From NCBI RefSeq assembly GCF_003236295.1, contig NZ_POTW01000030.1:1-64000 (forward strand): 64,000 nucleotides of DNA, given 5' to 3'. Under the pieces are notes generated by a model, which had not been told where the DNA came from, did not search any database, and worked only from the letters and a program-made list of their open reading frames with translations. Within the stretch, counting starts at the first letter, position 1. The number at the start of each line of letters is the position of its first letter. Origin of the DNA: Jiangella anatolica. Lineage in GTDB: Bacteria; Actinomycetota; Actinomycetes; Jiangellales; Jiangellaceae. The position numbers were made by a program, and so were the translations under genes. Shown piece by piece: positions 6,581-14,955 of the stretch.

Positions 6581-6809
6581 GGACGGCGCGGCGGTGGGCT
6601 CAGCCCTGCCTCGTGCCGGGGCGTCGCGGGACCGAGGTGGGCCTGTCGTTGCCGACGGCGCCGGAGTCGCACCAGGTTCGTGTCCTCGATCGCGTCGCGA
6701 CCGCGACCGAGAGCGCGCCCTCGCCCAGCCGGCCGCGCGTCGAGGCCGGACCTCGGACGCCCCCGTGCTGCCGGGCCTGGTGCAGCGCCTCCCAGTGCGG
6801 AGCCGCGCG

Positions 6810-6853
6810 CCGAAACACGTCGGCGCACGCTCCGAAACACGTCGGCGCACGCT
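6810..6853. repeat. Two perfect tandem copies of a 22-bp repeat
   Basis: The 22-base unit CCGAAACACGTCGGCGCACG plus CT occurs at 6810-6831 and again at 6832-6853. Degenerate versions containing GCCGAGACACGCCG follow at about 6861 and 6891. The segment lies about 175 bases upstream of the DUF3145 start; a regulatory role is possible but not shown. Confidence 0.7.
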
Positions 6854-7028
6854 AAGGCACGCCGAGACACGCCGGCACGCGCTGGGGTGCGCCGAGACAC
6901 GCCGGGCGGGTTGCCGCGGGGCAACGTGGCGACCGAGCGGTTAGTCGTGCACAATGGAGCCGTCGCAGGTTCACCTGCACGGAACGAGGTCGCAGGGGAA
7001 GGCGTCCCTCGAACCGCAGGAGGATCCG

Positions 7029-7523
7029 GTGACGACTCGTGGCGTTCTGTACGTCCACGCCGCTACGTCGGCCTTGTGCCCGCACATCGAGTGGGCAGTG
7101 GCCGGCGCTCTTGGCGTGCGCGTAAAGCTGGAGTGGAGCGCGCAACCCGCAGCGCCCGGCATGTACCGTGCCGAGCTGTCCTGGCAGGGCGCGTCCGGCA
7201 CCGGCGCCAAGATCGCGTCCGCACTGCGCGGCTGGATGCACCTGCGCTTCGAGGTGACCGAGGAGCCCAGCCCCGGCTGCGAAGGCGCCCGCTACTCCTA
7301 CACCCCGGAGCTCGGCGTCTTCCACGCGGTGACCGGCGTCCACGGCGACATCATGATCCCCGAGGACCGCATCAAGGCGGCCGTCGTCAAGGCGGCGCTG
7401 GGCGAGGTCGACCTCGAGGAGGAGCTGCGCCGGCTGCTCGGCGCGCCGTGGGACGAGGAGCTGGAGCCGTTCCGCTATGCGGGCGACGGCGCACCTGTGC
7501 GGTGGCTGCACCAGGTCGTCTGA
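7029..7523 (+). CDS. DUF3145 domain-containing protein
   Basis: A 164-residue actinobacterial protein of the DUF3145 family: TTRGVLYVHAATSALCPHIEWAV at the N-terminus, the central WMHLRFEVTEEPSPGCEGARYSYTP in family position, and LRRLLGAPWDEELEPFRYA near the end. The function is unknown; the family is widespread in actinomycetes and often lies close to fatty-acid synthesis genes, as here. I chose the GTG at 7029, preceded by AGGAGG; an upstream in-frame ATG at 6954 lacks a ribosome site and would add a non-conserved leader. It converges on the accD gene and is separated from it by a strong hairpin. Confidence 0.85.
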   Translation: MTTRGVLYVHAATSALCPHIEWAVAGALGVRVKLEWSAQPAAPGMYRAELSWQGASGTGAKIASALRGWMHLRFEVTEEPSPGCEGARYSYTPELGVFHAVTGVHGDIMIPEDRIKAAVVKAALGEVDLEEELRRLLGAPWDEELEPFRYAGDGAPVRWLHQVV

Positions 7524-7701
7524 GCGGGCCGAACGGGACGTTCGCGGACGATCGGAAAATCATCCGCGACAGGGCCTTCACAAGAGGCCAAGTCCTCGGT
7601 ATGGTCACGGTCTAGTAACACACTTCAAGACGTGGCCGCTCCGGCTCCGGTGGTTGTCCCCGGCCCGGTGACCGGGAAATACAGCGGCCTCACCACGTAG
7701 C

Positions 7702-7731
7702 AGCGCCCCGGACCGACAGGTCCGGGGCGCT
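7702..7731. terminator. Bidirectional hairpin terminator between DUF3145 and accD
   Basis: A perfect 13-bp stem (AGCGCCCCGGACC at 7702-7714 with its complement at 7719-7731) closes on the four-base loop GACA. It lies in the gap between two convergent genes. There is no T-run, as is usual for actinomycete terminators. Confidence 0.8.
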
Positions 7732-7801
7732 CCGTGTGTACGGGGTCCGGACGAGCGAACTCCCGCCCCGCCAGACGGCCCTGGCGAGGCGGGAGTCCGG
7801 G

Positions 7802-9247
7802 CTACAACGGGATGTTCCCGTGCGTGCCGCGACGCTGTGGCGCGGCGGCGATCGCGCGAGCGAGAGCCGTCCGGGTCTGCGACGGCGAGACGATCTCGTC
7901 GACGACGCCGATGTCCTGGGCGCGGTCGAGTCCGCCGGCGATGCGGGCGTGCTCCTCGGCCAACTCGGCCTCGACCTGCGGGCGCACGTCGGGCGCGACG
8001 TCGGCCAGCTTGCGGCGGTGCAGGATGCGGACGGCGGCGACGGCGCCCATGACGGCGACCTCGGCGGTCGGCCATGCGAACACCCGGGTCGCGCCGAGGG
8101 CACGCGAGTTCATCGCGATGTACGCGCCGCCGTAGACCTTGCGGGTCACCAGCGTCACCCTCGGCACGGTCGCCTCGGCGAACGCGTGCAGCAGCTTCGC
8201 ACCCCGCCGCACGACGCCGTCCCACTCCTGGCCGACGCCGGGCAGGTAGCCGGGCACGTCGACCACGACGAGCAGCGGCACCCCGAACGCGTCGCACATG
8301 CGGACGAACCGGGCCGCCTTCTCGGCCGAGGCGGAGTCGAGGCAGCCGCCGAGGCGCAGCGGGTTGTTCGCGACGACGCCGACGGTGCGGCCGCCGAACC
8401 GGCCCAGCGTGGTCGTGATGTTCGGCGCCCACCGCGGATGCAGCTCGACGCCGGTGTCGTCGTCGAGCAGGTCAGTGACGATGGGGTGGACGTCATAGGC
8501 GCGCTTCGCCGACTCCGGCAGATGCGCGCCGAGGTCGCGGTCGGCGACAGCATCAAGAGCCAGCGTGCCCTGCGCACCGAGCAGCGCGGCCAGCGACCGG
8601 GCCCGGTCCAGCGCCTCCCGCTCGGTGCTCGTGACGACGTGGACGACGCCGGAGCGGCGGCCGTGCGGCTCCGGGCCGCCCAGGCGCAGCATGTCGACGT
8701 CCTCGCCGGTGACGGAGCGGACGACCTCGGGGCCGGTCACGAAGACCCGCCCCTCCGGGCCCATGATGACGATGTCGGTGAGCGCCGGCCCGTAGGCGCC
8801 GCCGCCGGCGGCCGGGCCAAGAACAACGGACAGCTGCGGGATCCGGCCCGAAGCGCGGGTCATGACGGCGAAGATCTGGCCGACGGCGTGCAGGGAGAGC
8901 ACGCCTTCGGGCAGCCGGGCGCCGCCGGAGTGCCACAGCCCGATGATCGGCACGCCGTCGGCCAGCGCCCGCTCGTACGCGTCGACGACGACCCGGCAGC
9001 CGTCCGCGCCCATCGCGCCGCCCATGACGGTCGCGTCGGAGCAGAAGGCGACGGCCGGCGTCCCGTGCACCGTGCCGACGGCGGCGAGCATGCCGCTGAG
9101 ATCGTCGGCGCTGATCAGCTCGAGCGAACCGTCGTCGAAGAGAGCGGTGAGCCGGTGCCGAGGGTGCCGCGGGTCCTGATCCCGCGGCACCCGAGCCGCC
9201 GGGCTGGCAGAACTGGACGATGCCGCACGATCTGCCAGAGCCGTCAT
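7802..9247 (-). CDS. accD: Acyl-CoA carboxylase beta (carboxyltransferase) subunit
   Basis: A 481-residue carboxyltransferase of the AccD/PccB type. It moves CO2 from biotin on a separate alpha subunit to acetyl- or propionyl-CoA, making the malonyl-CoA that the upstream fab genes use. Both crotonase-like halves are present: the N-terminal half with LWHSGGARLPEG and GPAAGGGAYGPALTD, and the C-terminal half with ITTTLGRFGGRTVGVVANNP, DVPGYLPG and RKVYGGAYIAMNSRALG. It is the last gene of the operon; its ATG overlaps the fabF stop by one base (TGATG). Position and sequence match the Streptomyces and mycobacterial carboxylase that ends the fatty-acid cluster. No biotin-carboxylase alpha subunit lies in the window. 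Confidence 0.93.
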   Translation of the reverse strand: MTALADRAASSSSASPAARVPRDQDPRHPRHRLTALFDDGSLELISADDLSGMLAAVGTVHGTPAVAFCSDATVMGGAMGADGCRVVVDAYERALADGVPIIGLWHSGGARLPEGVLSLHAVGQIFAVMTRASGRIPQLSVVLGPAAGGGAYGPALTDIVIMGPEGRVFVTGPEVVRSVTGEDVDMLRLGGPEPHGRRSGVVHVVTSTEREALDRARSLAALLGAQGTLALDAVADRDLGAHLPESAKRAYDVHPIVTDLLDDDTGVELHPRWAPNITTTLGRFGGRTVGVVANNPLRLGGCLDSASAEKAARFVRMCDAFGVPLLVVVDVPGYLPGVGQEWDGVVRRGAKLLHAFAEATVPRVTLVTRKVYGGAYIAMNSRALGATRVFAWPTAEVAVMGAVAAVRILHRRKLADVAPDVRPQVEAELAEEHARIAGGLDRAQDIGVVDEIVSPSQTRTALARAIAAAPQRRGTHGNIPL

Positions 9248-10506
9248 CAGGTCCTCCTGAAGGCGAGGACGACGTTGTGGCCGCCGAACCCGAACGAGTC
9301 GTTCAGCGCGGCCAGCGGACCGTCGTCGAGCTTCCTCGGGGTGGTGCGGACGATGTCGAGGTTGATGTCGTCGTCGACGTCGTCGACGTTCGCCGTGGGC
9401 GGGACCAGGCCGTGGTGCAGCGTGAGCACCGTGGCCAGCGACTCGACGGCGCCGGCGCCGCCGAGCAGGTGCCCGATCATCGACTTCGGCGCGGTCACCG
9501 GGATGGACGGCGTCCGGTCGCCGAAGACGGCGTTCAACGCCACCGACTCGGCGATGTCGCCGGCCGGGGTCGAGGTCGCGTGGCAGTTCACGTGCGCGAT
9601 GTCGTCCGGCGTGAGATCGGCGTCGGCGAGCGCCTTGCGGATCGCCGTCACGACGCCGCGGCCGGTCGGCTCTGGCTGGGCGATGTGGTGGGCGTCGGCG
9701 CTCATGCCGGCGCCGGCGATCTCCGCGTACACCCGCGCCCCGCGGGCCTCGGCGTGCTCGGCGGACTCCAGCACCATCAGCGCGCCGCCCTCACCGAGGA
9801 CGAACCCGTCGCGGTTCTTGTCGAACGGCCGGCTGACGGCGGTGGGGTCGTCGGAGCGCTTGGACAACGCCATCATGTTCGCGAACGCGGCGATCGGCAG
9901 CGGCGAGATGACCGCCTCGGTGCCGCCTGCGACGACGACGTCGGCCCGGCCGAGCCGGATCATGTCGACGGCGTAGGCGAGCGCCTCGGCGCCGGACGAG
10001 CACGCGCTGACGGGCGTGTGCGCGCCGGCCTGCGCCTGCAGCTCGATGCTGACGTTCGCCGACGGGCTGTTCGGCATCAGCATGGGGATCGCCAGCGGCG
10101 ACACCCGGCGCGGGCCGGAGTCGCGCAGCAGGTCGTAGTTGGACAGCAGGGTGGTGAGCCCGCCGATCCCGGACGCGCACACGACGCCGACGCGCTCCGG
10201 GTCCAGCCCCGCCTCGCTCGCCTTGCCGGAGAACCCGGCGTCGGCCCACGCCTCGCGGGCGCAGATGATGGCGAACTGGGCCGAGCGGTCCAGCCGCCGC
10301 GCCTCGACGCGGGGGAGGACCTCGGAGGGGTCGACGGCGGCCGGCGCACCGATCTGCACCGGCAGGTCCGCGACCCACTCCTGGGTCAGCTTGCGTACGC
10401 CGGAACGCCCGGCGAGCAGGGACTCCCAGGTCGACGCAACGTCGCCCCCGACGGGCGTGGTGGCGCCGAGCCCGGTGACGACAACTCGTGCCTGGGAACG
10501 TGTCAT
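9247..10506 (-). CDS. fabF: Beta-ketoacyl-ACP synthase II
   Basis: A 419-residue condensing enzyme that extends acyl-ACP with malonyl-ACP in type II fatty-acid synthesis. The Cys-His-His triad is visible: the active-site Cys in VSACSSGAEA, His in VNCHATSTPAGD, and the second His in KSMIGHLLGGAG. The C-terminal FGFGGHN is the usual glycine-rich FabF end. It starts four bases after the acpP stop and shares one base with the accD start, so the three genes are tightly coupled. In Streptomyces the same gene ends the fabD-fabH-acpP-fabF unit. Confidence 0.96.
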   Translation of the reverse strand: MTRSQARVVVTGLGATTPVGGDVASTWESLLAGRSGVRKLTQEWVADLPVQIGAPAAVDPSEVLPRVEARRLDRSAQFAIICAREAWADAGFSGKASEAGLDPERVGVVCASGIGGLTTLLSNYDLLRDSGPRRVSPLAIPMLMPNSPSANVSIELQAQAGAHTPVSACSSGAEALAYAVDMIRLGRADVVVAGGTEAVISPLPIAAFANMMALSKRSDDPTAVSRPFDKNRDGFVLGEGGALMVLESAEHAEARGARVYAEIAGAGMSADAHHIAQPEPTGRGVVTAIRKALADADLTPDDIAHVNCHATSTPAGDIAESVALNAVFGDRTPSIPVTAPKSMIGHLLGGAGAVESLATVLTLHHGLVPPTANVDDVDDDINLDIVRTTPRKLDDGPLAALNDSFGFGGHNVVLAFRRT

Positions 10507-10510
10507 GAGT

Positions 10511-10756
10511 TCAGGACCCTGCCTTCTCGATGAACGTGACGGCGTCGCCGACGGTGGCCAGGTTCTTGACCTCCTCGTCGGGGATCTTCACGCCGAACTT
10601 CTCCTCGGCGGCGACGACCACCTCGACCATCGACAGCGAGTCGATGTCGAGGTCGTCGGTGAAGGACTTGTCGAGCTGCACGTCCTCGGCGGGAACGCCG
10701 GTGATCTCGTTGACGATCTCGGCAAGACCCTCGCGGATCTCCTCGGTGCTGGCCAT
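10511..10756 (-). CDS. acpP: Acyl carrier protein
   Basis: An 81-residue acidic acyl carrier protein. The phosphopantetheine serine is in DSLSMVEVV (the DSL motif), inside the usual FTDDLDIDSL helix-loop; VPAEDVQLDKS and GVKIPDEEV are also typical. It carries the growing acyl chain between FabD, FabH and FabF, whose genes flank it. A 103-base gap separates it from fabH, the largest in the operon, and could hold an internal promoter, which ACP genes often need for higher expression. Confidence 0.97.
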   Translation of the reverse strand: MASTEEIREGLAEIVNEITGVPAEDVQLDKSFTDDLDIDSLSMVEVVVAAEEKFGVKIPDEEVKNLATVGDAVTFIEKAGS

Positions 10757-10859
10757 GTCTGTCGTTCTCCTCGTTGGATGGGATGGTGCTCGTGACCGAT
10801 TCGTGGTCGGTGACGATCGTAGGTGGCCGCACGGCGTCGGGCGGGCACGTGGGGCTGCG

Positions 10860-11879
10860 TCAGGGGATCCGGATCACCTGGCCGGCGTAGACCAGCCCGG
10901 CGCCGAAGCCGATGATGAGGGCGAGGTCGCCGCTCTGCGCCTCGCCGGTCTCGAGCATCCGCTCGATGGCCAGCGGGATCGACGCCGCCGACGTGTTGCC
11001 CTGGGTGGCGATGTCGCGGCCGATGGCGACCCGCTCGGGCAGCTTGAGCTGACGGGCCATCGCGTCGGTGATGCGCATGTTGGCCTGGTGCGGCACGAAC
11101 ACGTCCAGGTCGTCGACGGTGACGCCGGCGGCGTCCAGCGCCTCCTGCGCCACCTTCGCCATCTCGTACGACGCCCACCGGAACACCGGATTGCCCTGCA
11201 TGACCAGGTGCGGCATCTCCGGACCGGTCTCGCTGTACAGGGCGTCGCGCCAGTTCTCCTTCTGCTTGATGTGGTCCAGGTGCTGGCCGTCGGAGCCCCA
11301 CACCACCGGGCCGATGCCGGCCTCGGCGGCACCGCCGGCCGGCCCGACGACGGCCGCGCCGGCGCCGTCGGCGAACAGGAACGCCGTCGACCGGTCCGTC
11401 TTGTCGGTGAGGTCGGACAGCCGCTCGACGCCGATGACGACGACGTGGCCGGCGGTGCCGACGCGGACCATGTCAGAGGCCAGCGACAGGCCGTAGCAGA
11501 ACCCGGCGCAGGCGGCGGAGATGTCGAATGCGGCGGCCCGGTTGGTGCCCAGCTTGTGTGCGATCTCGGCGGCCGCGGACGGCGTCTGGTAGAGGTGCGT
11601 GACGGTGGAGACGATGACGCAGTCGACCTGCTCGGGCTGGACGCCGGCGTCGGCCAGCGCCTTCTGCGCCGCGGCGACGCTCATCGAGATGACGGTCTCG
11701 TCGTCGTTGGCCCAGCGCCGGCTCTCGATGCCGGAGCGGGTGCGGATCCACTCGTCGGAGGAGTCGATGTTCTCGATGATCTCGGCGTTCGTGACCACTC
11801 GGCTGGGCCGGTAGCCGCCGATGCCGAGAATCCGCGACGCGCGCGGCTGCCGCTCTGCCTGGATCGTGACACCGCTCAT
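10860..11879 (-). CDS. fabH: Beta-ketoacyl-ACP synthase III
   Basis: A 339-residue initiating condensing enzyme that joins an acyl-CoA primer to malonyl-ACP and so helps set straight or branched chain type. Catalytic residues are readable: Cys in DISAACAGFCYGL, His in VPHQANMRI, Asn in TQGNTSAASIP. The start at 11879 (MSGVTIQAERQPRASRILG) lies two bases after the fabD stop; an in-frame ATG 78 bases further upstream would overlap fabD. Primer preference cannot be read reliably, although actinomycete enzymes usually accept branched primers. Confidence 0.96.
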   Translation of the reverse strand: MSGVTIQAERQPRASRILGIGGYRPSRVVTNAEIIENIDSSDEWIRTRSGIESRRWANDDETVISMSVAAAQKALADAGVQPEQVDCVIVSTVTHLYQTPSAAAEIAHKLGTNRAAAFDISAACAGFCYGLSLASDMVRVGTAGHVVVIGVERLSDLTDKTDRSTAFLFADGAGAAVVGPAGGAAEAGIGPVVWGSDGQHLDHIKQKENWRDALYSETGPEMPHLVMQGNPVFRWASYEMAKVAQEALDAAGVTVDDLDVFVPHQANMRITDAMARQLKLPERVAIGRDIATQGNTSAASIPLAIERMLETGEAQSGDLALIIGFGAGLVYAGQVIRIP

Positions 11880-11881
11880 GC

Positions 11882-13054
11882 TCACGCCACCGCCTCGGGA
11901 TGCAGCCGGACCAACGGCTGGCCGGGTGCGACCGGGTCGCCGTCCTCGACCAGCCATTCGATGATGGTGCCGCCGTGCCCGGCCGTGACCTGCACGGAGT
12001 CGCGCAGCGAGCTGACTGTGCCGACGGCGTCGCCGGCGGCCAGCCGGTCACCCGACGTCGCAACCGCGAACGTACCCTTGATCGGCGCGACGATGAGCCG
12101 CCAGGTCGGGTTCGTGGGCAGCGGGTTGGTGTGCACGCCGTGCTTCTCGACGAACGCGCGGGCGTCGTCGAGCTGGTCAGGCGTCTTCAGCGCGAACGTC
12201 TCGACGCCGGGCAGCGCGCGCTTGGCCAGGCCCGTCAGCGTGCCGGCCGGCGGCACCTCCAGCAGCCCGGTGACGCCGAGGTCGGCCATCGTCTGCATGC
12301 ACAGGTCCCAGCGGACCGGGCTGGACACCTGGTCGACCAGCCGGTCCAGCACCTGGCGGCCGTCATGGACGACCTGGCCGTCGCGGTTGGACAGCAGCAC
12401 TGTGCGCGGGTCGTGCGTGCTGATCGACTGCGCGTAGTGCCGCAGCCGCTTCACCGCGCCGGCCATGTGCGTCGTGTGGAACGCGCCGGCGACGGAGAGC
12501 GCGCGGAGCCGGGCCCCCTGCGGCGGGTCGCCGGCCAGCGCCTCGAGCTGGGCGACGGTGCCGGCGGCGACGACCTGACCGGCGCCGTTGACGTTGGCCG
12601 GGGTGAGGCCGTGCCGTTCCAGCGTGGCCAGGACGTCGTCGGGGTCGCCGCCGAGGACGGCGGTCATACCGGTGGACTCCTTCGCGGCAGCCTCGGCCAT
12701 GCCCCGGCCGCGCTCGCGGACGAACACCATGGCCTGCTCGGCGGTGATGACGCGGACGGCGGCCGCCGCGGTGATCTCACCGACGCTGTGCCCGGCCGCC
12801 GCGCCCACCGTCGCGAACCCGTCGGCCGGGTGCGGGAACAGCGCGAGCGCCGCGACCAGGCCGGACGCGACCAGCAGCGGCTGGGCGATGGCGGTGTCGC
12901 GGATCGTGTCGGCGTCGGCCTCGGTGCCGTAGTGGGCGAGGTCCAGCCCGGCGACGGCCGACAGCCAGTCGATTCGGGCGGCGAACGACGGCTCCTCCAG
13001 CCATGGCGTGAGGAAACCGGGCGTCTGGGACCCCTGACCGGGGGCGACGATCAC
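11882..13054 (-). CDS. fabD: Malonyl-CoA:ACP transacylase with a C-terminal biotinyl-like domain
   Basis: A 390-residue protein. Residues 1 to about 300 are FabD, which loads malonate onto ACP: APGQGSQTPG at the N-terminus, the nucleophile Ser90 in AGHSVGEITA, and the catalytic His in AGAFHTTHM. Residues 318-390 form an added domain resembling a biotinyl/lipoyl carrier: IVAPIKGTF, then GGTIIEWLVEDGDPV and APGQPLVRL, the classic two halves of that barrel. Where carriers have A-M-K-M this one has S-L-R-D, so the modified Lys is missing and biotinylation is not expected. I chose the GTG at 13054, preceded by GAGGAG. It is the first gene of the fab operon, downstream of the PucR regulator. Confidence 0.93.
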   Translation of the reverse strand: MIVAPGQGSQTPGFLTPWLEEPSFAARIDWLSAVAGLDLAHYGTEADADTIRDTAIAQPLLVASGLVAALALFPHPADGFATVGAAAGHSVGEITAAAAVRVITAEQAMVFVRERGRGMAEAAAKESTGMTAVLGGDPDDVLATLERHGLTPANVNGAGQVVAAGTVAQLEALAGDPPQGARLRALSVAGAFHTTHMAGAVKRLRHYAQSISTHDPRTVLLSNRDGQVVHDGRQVLDRLVDQVSSPVRWDLCMQTMADLGVTGLLEVPPAGTLTGLAKRALPGVETFALKTPDQLDDARAFVEKHGVHTNPLPTNPTWRLIVAPIKGTFAVATSGDRLAAGDAVGTVSSLRDSVQVTAGHGGTIIEWLVEDGDPVAPGQPLVRLHPEAVA

Positions 13055-13147
13055 AAGCACTCCTCTAGCCTCGTGGCTACCCGGCCGTAGAAGGGGTCGG
13101 CCGCAGTCACAAGGTCGTCCCACTAACTTTGGCCGTTCCCCACAACA

Positions 13148-14347
13148 TCACTCCATCGCAGGCGGATTCATCCGGCCCAGTGACAGCGCCAGCCGCAGCG
13201 TGTAGGAGTCGCGCGGGTCGGTGGGCGTCAGGCCGACGACGTCGGAGACCCGCCGCAGCCGGTACCGGACCGTGTTCGGGTGGACGAACAGCAGCCGGGC
13301 CGCCGCCTCGACCGAGGCGCCGGTCTCCAGGTACGCGGCCAGCGTCTCCAGGATGACGGGGCCGGCCTCGGCGATCGGCACGTACAGCTCGGCGACGAGC
13401 TCGTTGAGCGCCTCCTGGTCGCCGGACAGCGCCCGCTCCGGCAGCAGCGCTCCGGCCGACACCGGACGGGGCGCGTCGGGCCAGCCGGCCGCCGCCAGCA
13501 GCCCCGTCACGGCGGGCCGCGCCGACGTCGCCGCGGACACCAGGTCCGGGACCAGCGGGCCGACGACGACCGGGCCGGGGCCGAAGTGCGTGACGATGGC
13601 CGACGCCGCCTGCAGCGGGTCCTCGACCCGGCCGAGCACGGCGACCAGCCGGTCGCCCTGGCCGCCGGTGAGCACGTCGTATCCGGCGTGCCGGGCCGAG
13701 CGGCGGATCTCGTCGGCGGACGTGCCGTCGTCGGGCCGCGGCCGGCCGATGATGACGGCGACGCCGCTGGCCGCGGTCCAGCCCAGCGCCGACGCCCGGG
13801 ACCGGACGTCCTCGTCGACCTCGCCGCGCAGCAGCGAGTCGACCACCGTCGCCTCCAGCCGGGCGTCCCACGAGCCGCGCGCCTCGGCGTAGCGCGCGTA
13901 GACGTGCGCGGCGGAGAAGGCGACCTCGCGGGAGTAGCGCAGCACCCCCTCGCGGACGTCGCGCACCTCGTCGGGCCCGACGACGTCCTCGACGTTGTCC
14001 TCGACGACCTCGATCGCGACGCGCACCACCTCGACCGTCTGCTGCAGGCTGATCGAGCGGATCAGGTCGCGCGGCGCGGTGCCGAACACGTCCGCCGTCG
14101 GCGTCGGCCGGGACTCGTCGGAGTTGCGGTACCAGTCGACGAACGCGGCGATGCCTGCCTGGATCACCAGGCCGACCCAGGACCGCTGTTCCGCCGGCAT
14201 CGCGCGGTACCAGCTGAGGGTCTCCTCCATCCGGGCGATCGCCGCGCTCGCGAGCCGGCCGGTGGCGCGCTCCAGCAGGTGCACGGAGCGCTCGTGGCCG
14301 CCGGTGCCGTAGGCGCCGGGCAGCTCGGCGTCGGAGGATGGCCGCAT
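13148..14347 (-). CDS. fasR: PucR-family regulator, FasR-type activator of the fab operon
   Basis: A 399-residue regulator with a central GGDEF-like CdaR/PucR region and a C-terminal PucR helix-turn-helix: TLAAYLETGASVEAAARLLFVHPNTVRYRLRRV near residues 340-372, then TDPRDSYTLRLALSLGR. It lies directly upstream of fabD on the same strand, the position of FasR in Streptomyces, where it activates fabD-fabH-acpP-fabF. The 93 bases between this stop and fabD probably hold the operon promoter, though I cannot pick a binding site by eye. The ATG at 14347 gives a protein of family size; an ATG at 14416 would add an Arg/Pro-rich leader. Confidence 0.9.
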   Translation of the reverse strand: MRPSSDAELPGAYGTGGHERSVHLLERATGRLASAAIARMEETLSWYRAMPAEQRSWVGLVIQAGIAAFVDWYRNSDESRPTPTADVFGTAPRDLIRSISLQQTVEVVRVAIEVVEDNVEDVVGPDEVRDVREGVLRYSREVAFSAAHVYARYAEARGSWDARLEATVVDSLLRGEVDEDVRSRASALGWTAASGVAVIIGRPRPDDGTSADEIRRSARHAGYDVLTGGQGDRLVAVLGRVEDPLQAASAIVTHFGPGPVVVGPLVPDLVSAATSARPAVTGLLAAAGWPDAPRPVSAGALLPERALSGDQEALNELVAELYVPIAEAGPVILETLAAYLETGASVEAAARLLFVHPNTVRYRLRRVSDVVGLTPTDPRDSYTLRLALSLGRMNPPAME

Positions 14348-14472
14348 GCCCGGCAGCGTACGCGGCCGGGGCCGGCCGGCGGTGGACCAGGGCCGTGGTC
14401 GTTGTGGTGAACGCACAATCCGCGCCGGGTCCGGGCGATCGGCCGCCGGCGCCGGGCACTAGGCTGCGGTCC

Positions 14473-14955
14473 ATGTCGACCCCCACATCGCCCGGCAGCG
14501 GCGCGCCCACCGACGACCTGGGCCGGGCCCTGCGGTTGGTGAGTTTCGCCATGCTGAGCGGCGTCGTGCTGATCGCGGCGGTGACGGTGTTCACCGTCGG
14601 CGACGAGCCCGGATCGCTGGCCGACGCGCTCGGCTCGATCGCGATGAGCGTCGCCCTGCTGGCCGCGGCGTTCCTCGTCCCGGGCCGGGTGATCCGGCCG
14701 TGGCCGGCCGGCTCCGCGCCGGACCCGGTGAAGGCGTCGGGCCAGCTGCGCAGCGCGGCGTTCCTGAGCCTGGTGTTCGCCGAGCTGCCGGCGCTGGTCG
14801 GGCTGGCCGGCTCGTTCGCCCGCGGGGTGTGGCTGCCGGTGGCGATCGGCGCGCTGTTCAGCGTCGTCGGGCTGCTGCTGGTGGCGCCGACGGCGACCCG
14901 GATGCGGGAGTGGCTGGCCCGGTTGGAGTCGGCCGGCGCGCACACCGGGCTGTGA
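14473..14955 (+). CDS. Small four-helix membrane protein
   Basis: A 160-residue protein with four hydrophobic segments at about residues 24-42 (SFAMLSGVVLIAAVTVFTV), 53-70 (SIAMSVALLAAAFLVPG), 95-112 and 120-138, and short charged termini. I do not recognise the family. It is divergent from the PucR gene and its stop overlaps the GTG of the pirin gene (GTGA), so the two are translationally coupled. I chose the ATG at 14473 because it opens the conserved-looking frame; an upstream GTG-type frame start would place Arg/Pro-rich sequence before the first helix. Confidence 0.7.
   Translation: MSTPTSPGSGAPTDDLGRALRLVSFAMLSGVVLIAAVTVFTVGDEPGSLADALGSIAMSVALLAAAFLVPGRVIRPWPAGSAPDPVKASGQLRSAAFLSLVFAELPALVGLAGSFARGVWLPVAIGALFSVVGLLLVAPTATRMREWLARLESAGAHTGL

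Larger units (their letters stand above)
6131..7028. other. Non-coding stretch dominated by tandem repeats
   Basis: About 900 bases between the AlkZ-like gene and the DUF3145 gene. It holds the 24-bp minisatellite (6197-6580), then about 230 bases with no recognisable feature, then the duplicated 22-bp repeat (6810-6853) grading into degenerate copies up to about 6910. Long frames are open here only because the repeat length is a multiple of three and lacks stop codons. Confidence 0.6.

Noticed and set aside
4988-6850. Long minus-strand frame with PGAAPS repeats
   Set aside because: Antisense to the AlkZ-like gene and open across the 24-bp repeat only because the unit length is a multiple of three.
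6141-6944. Plus-strand DGAAPGD repeat protein
   Set aside because: No ribosome site, no recognisable flanking domain, and every frame is equally open; kept as a repeat, with the possibility noted.
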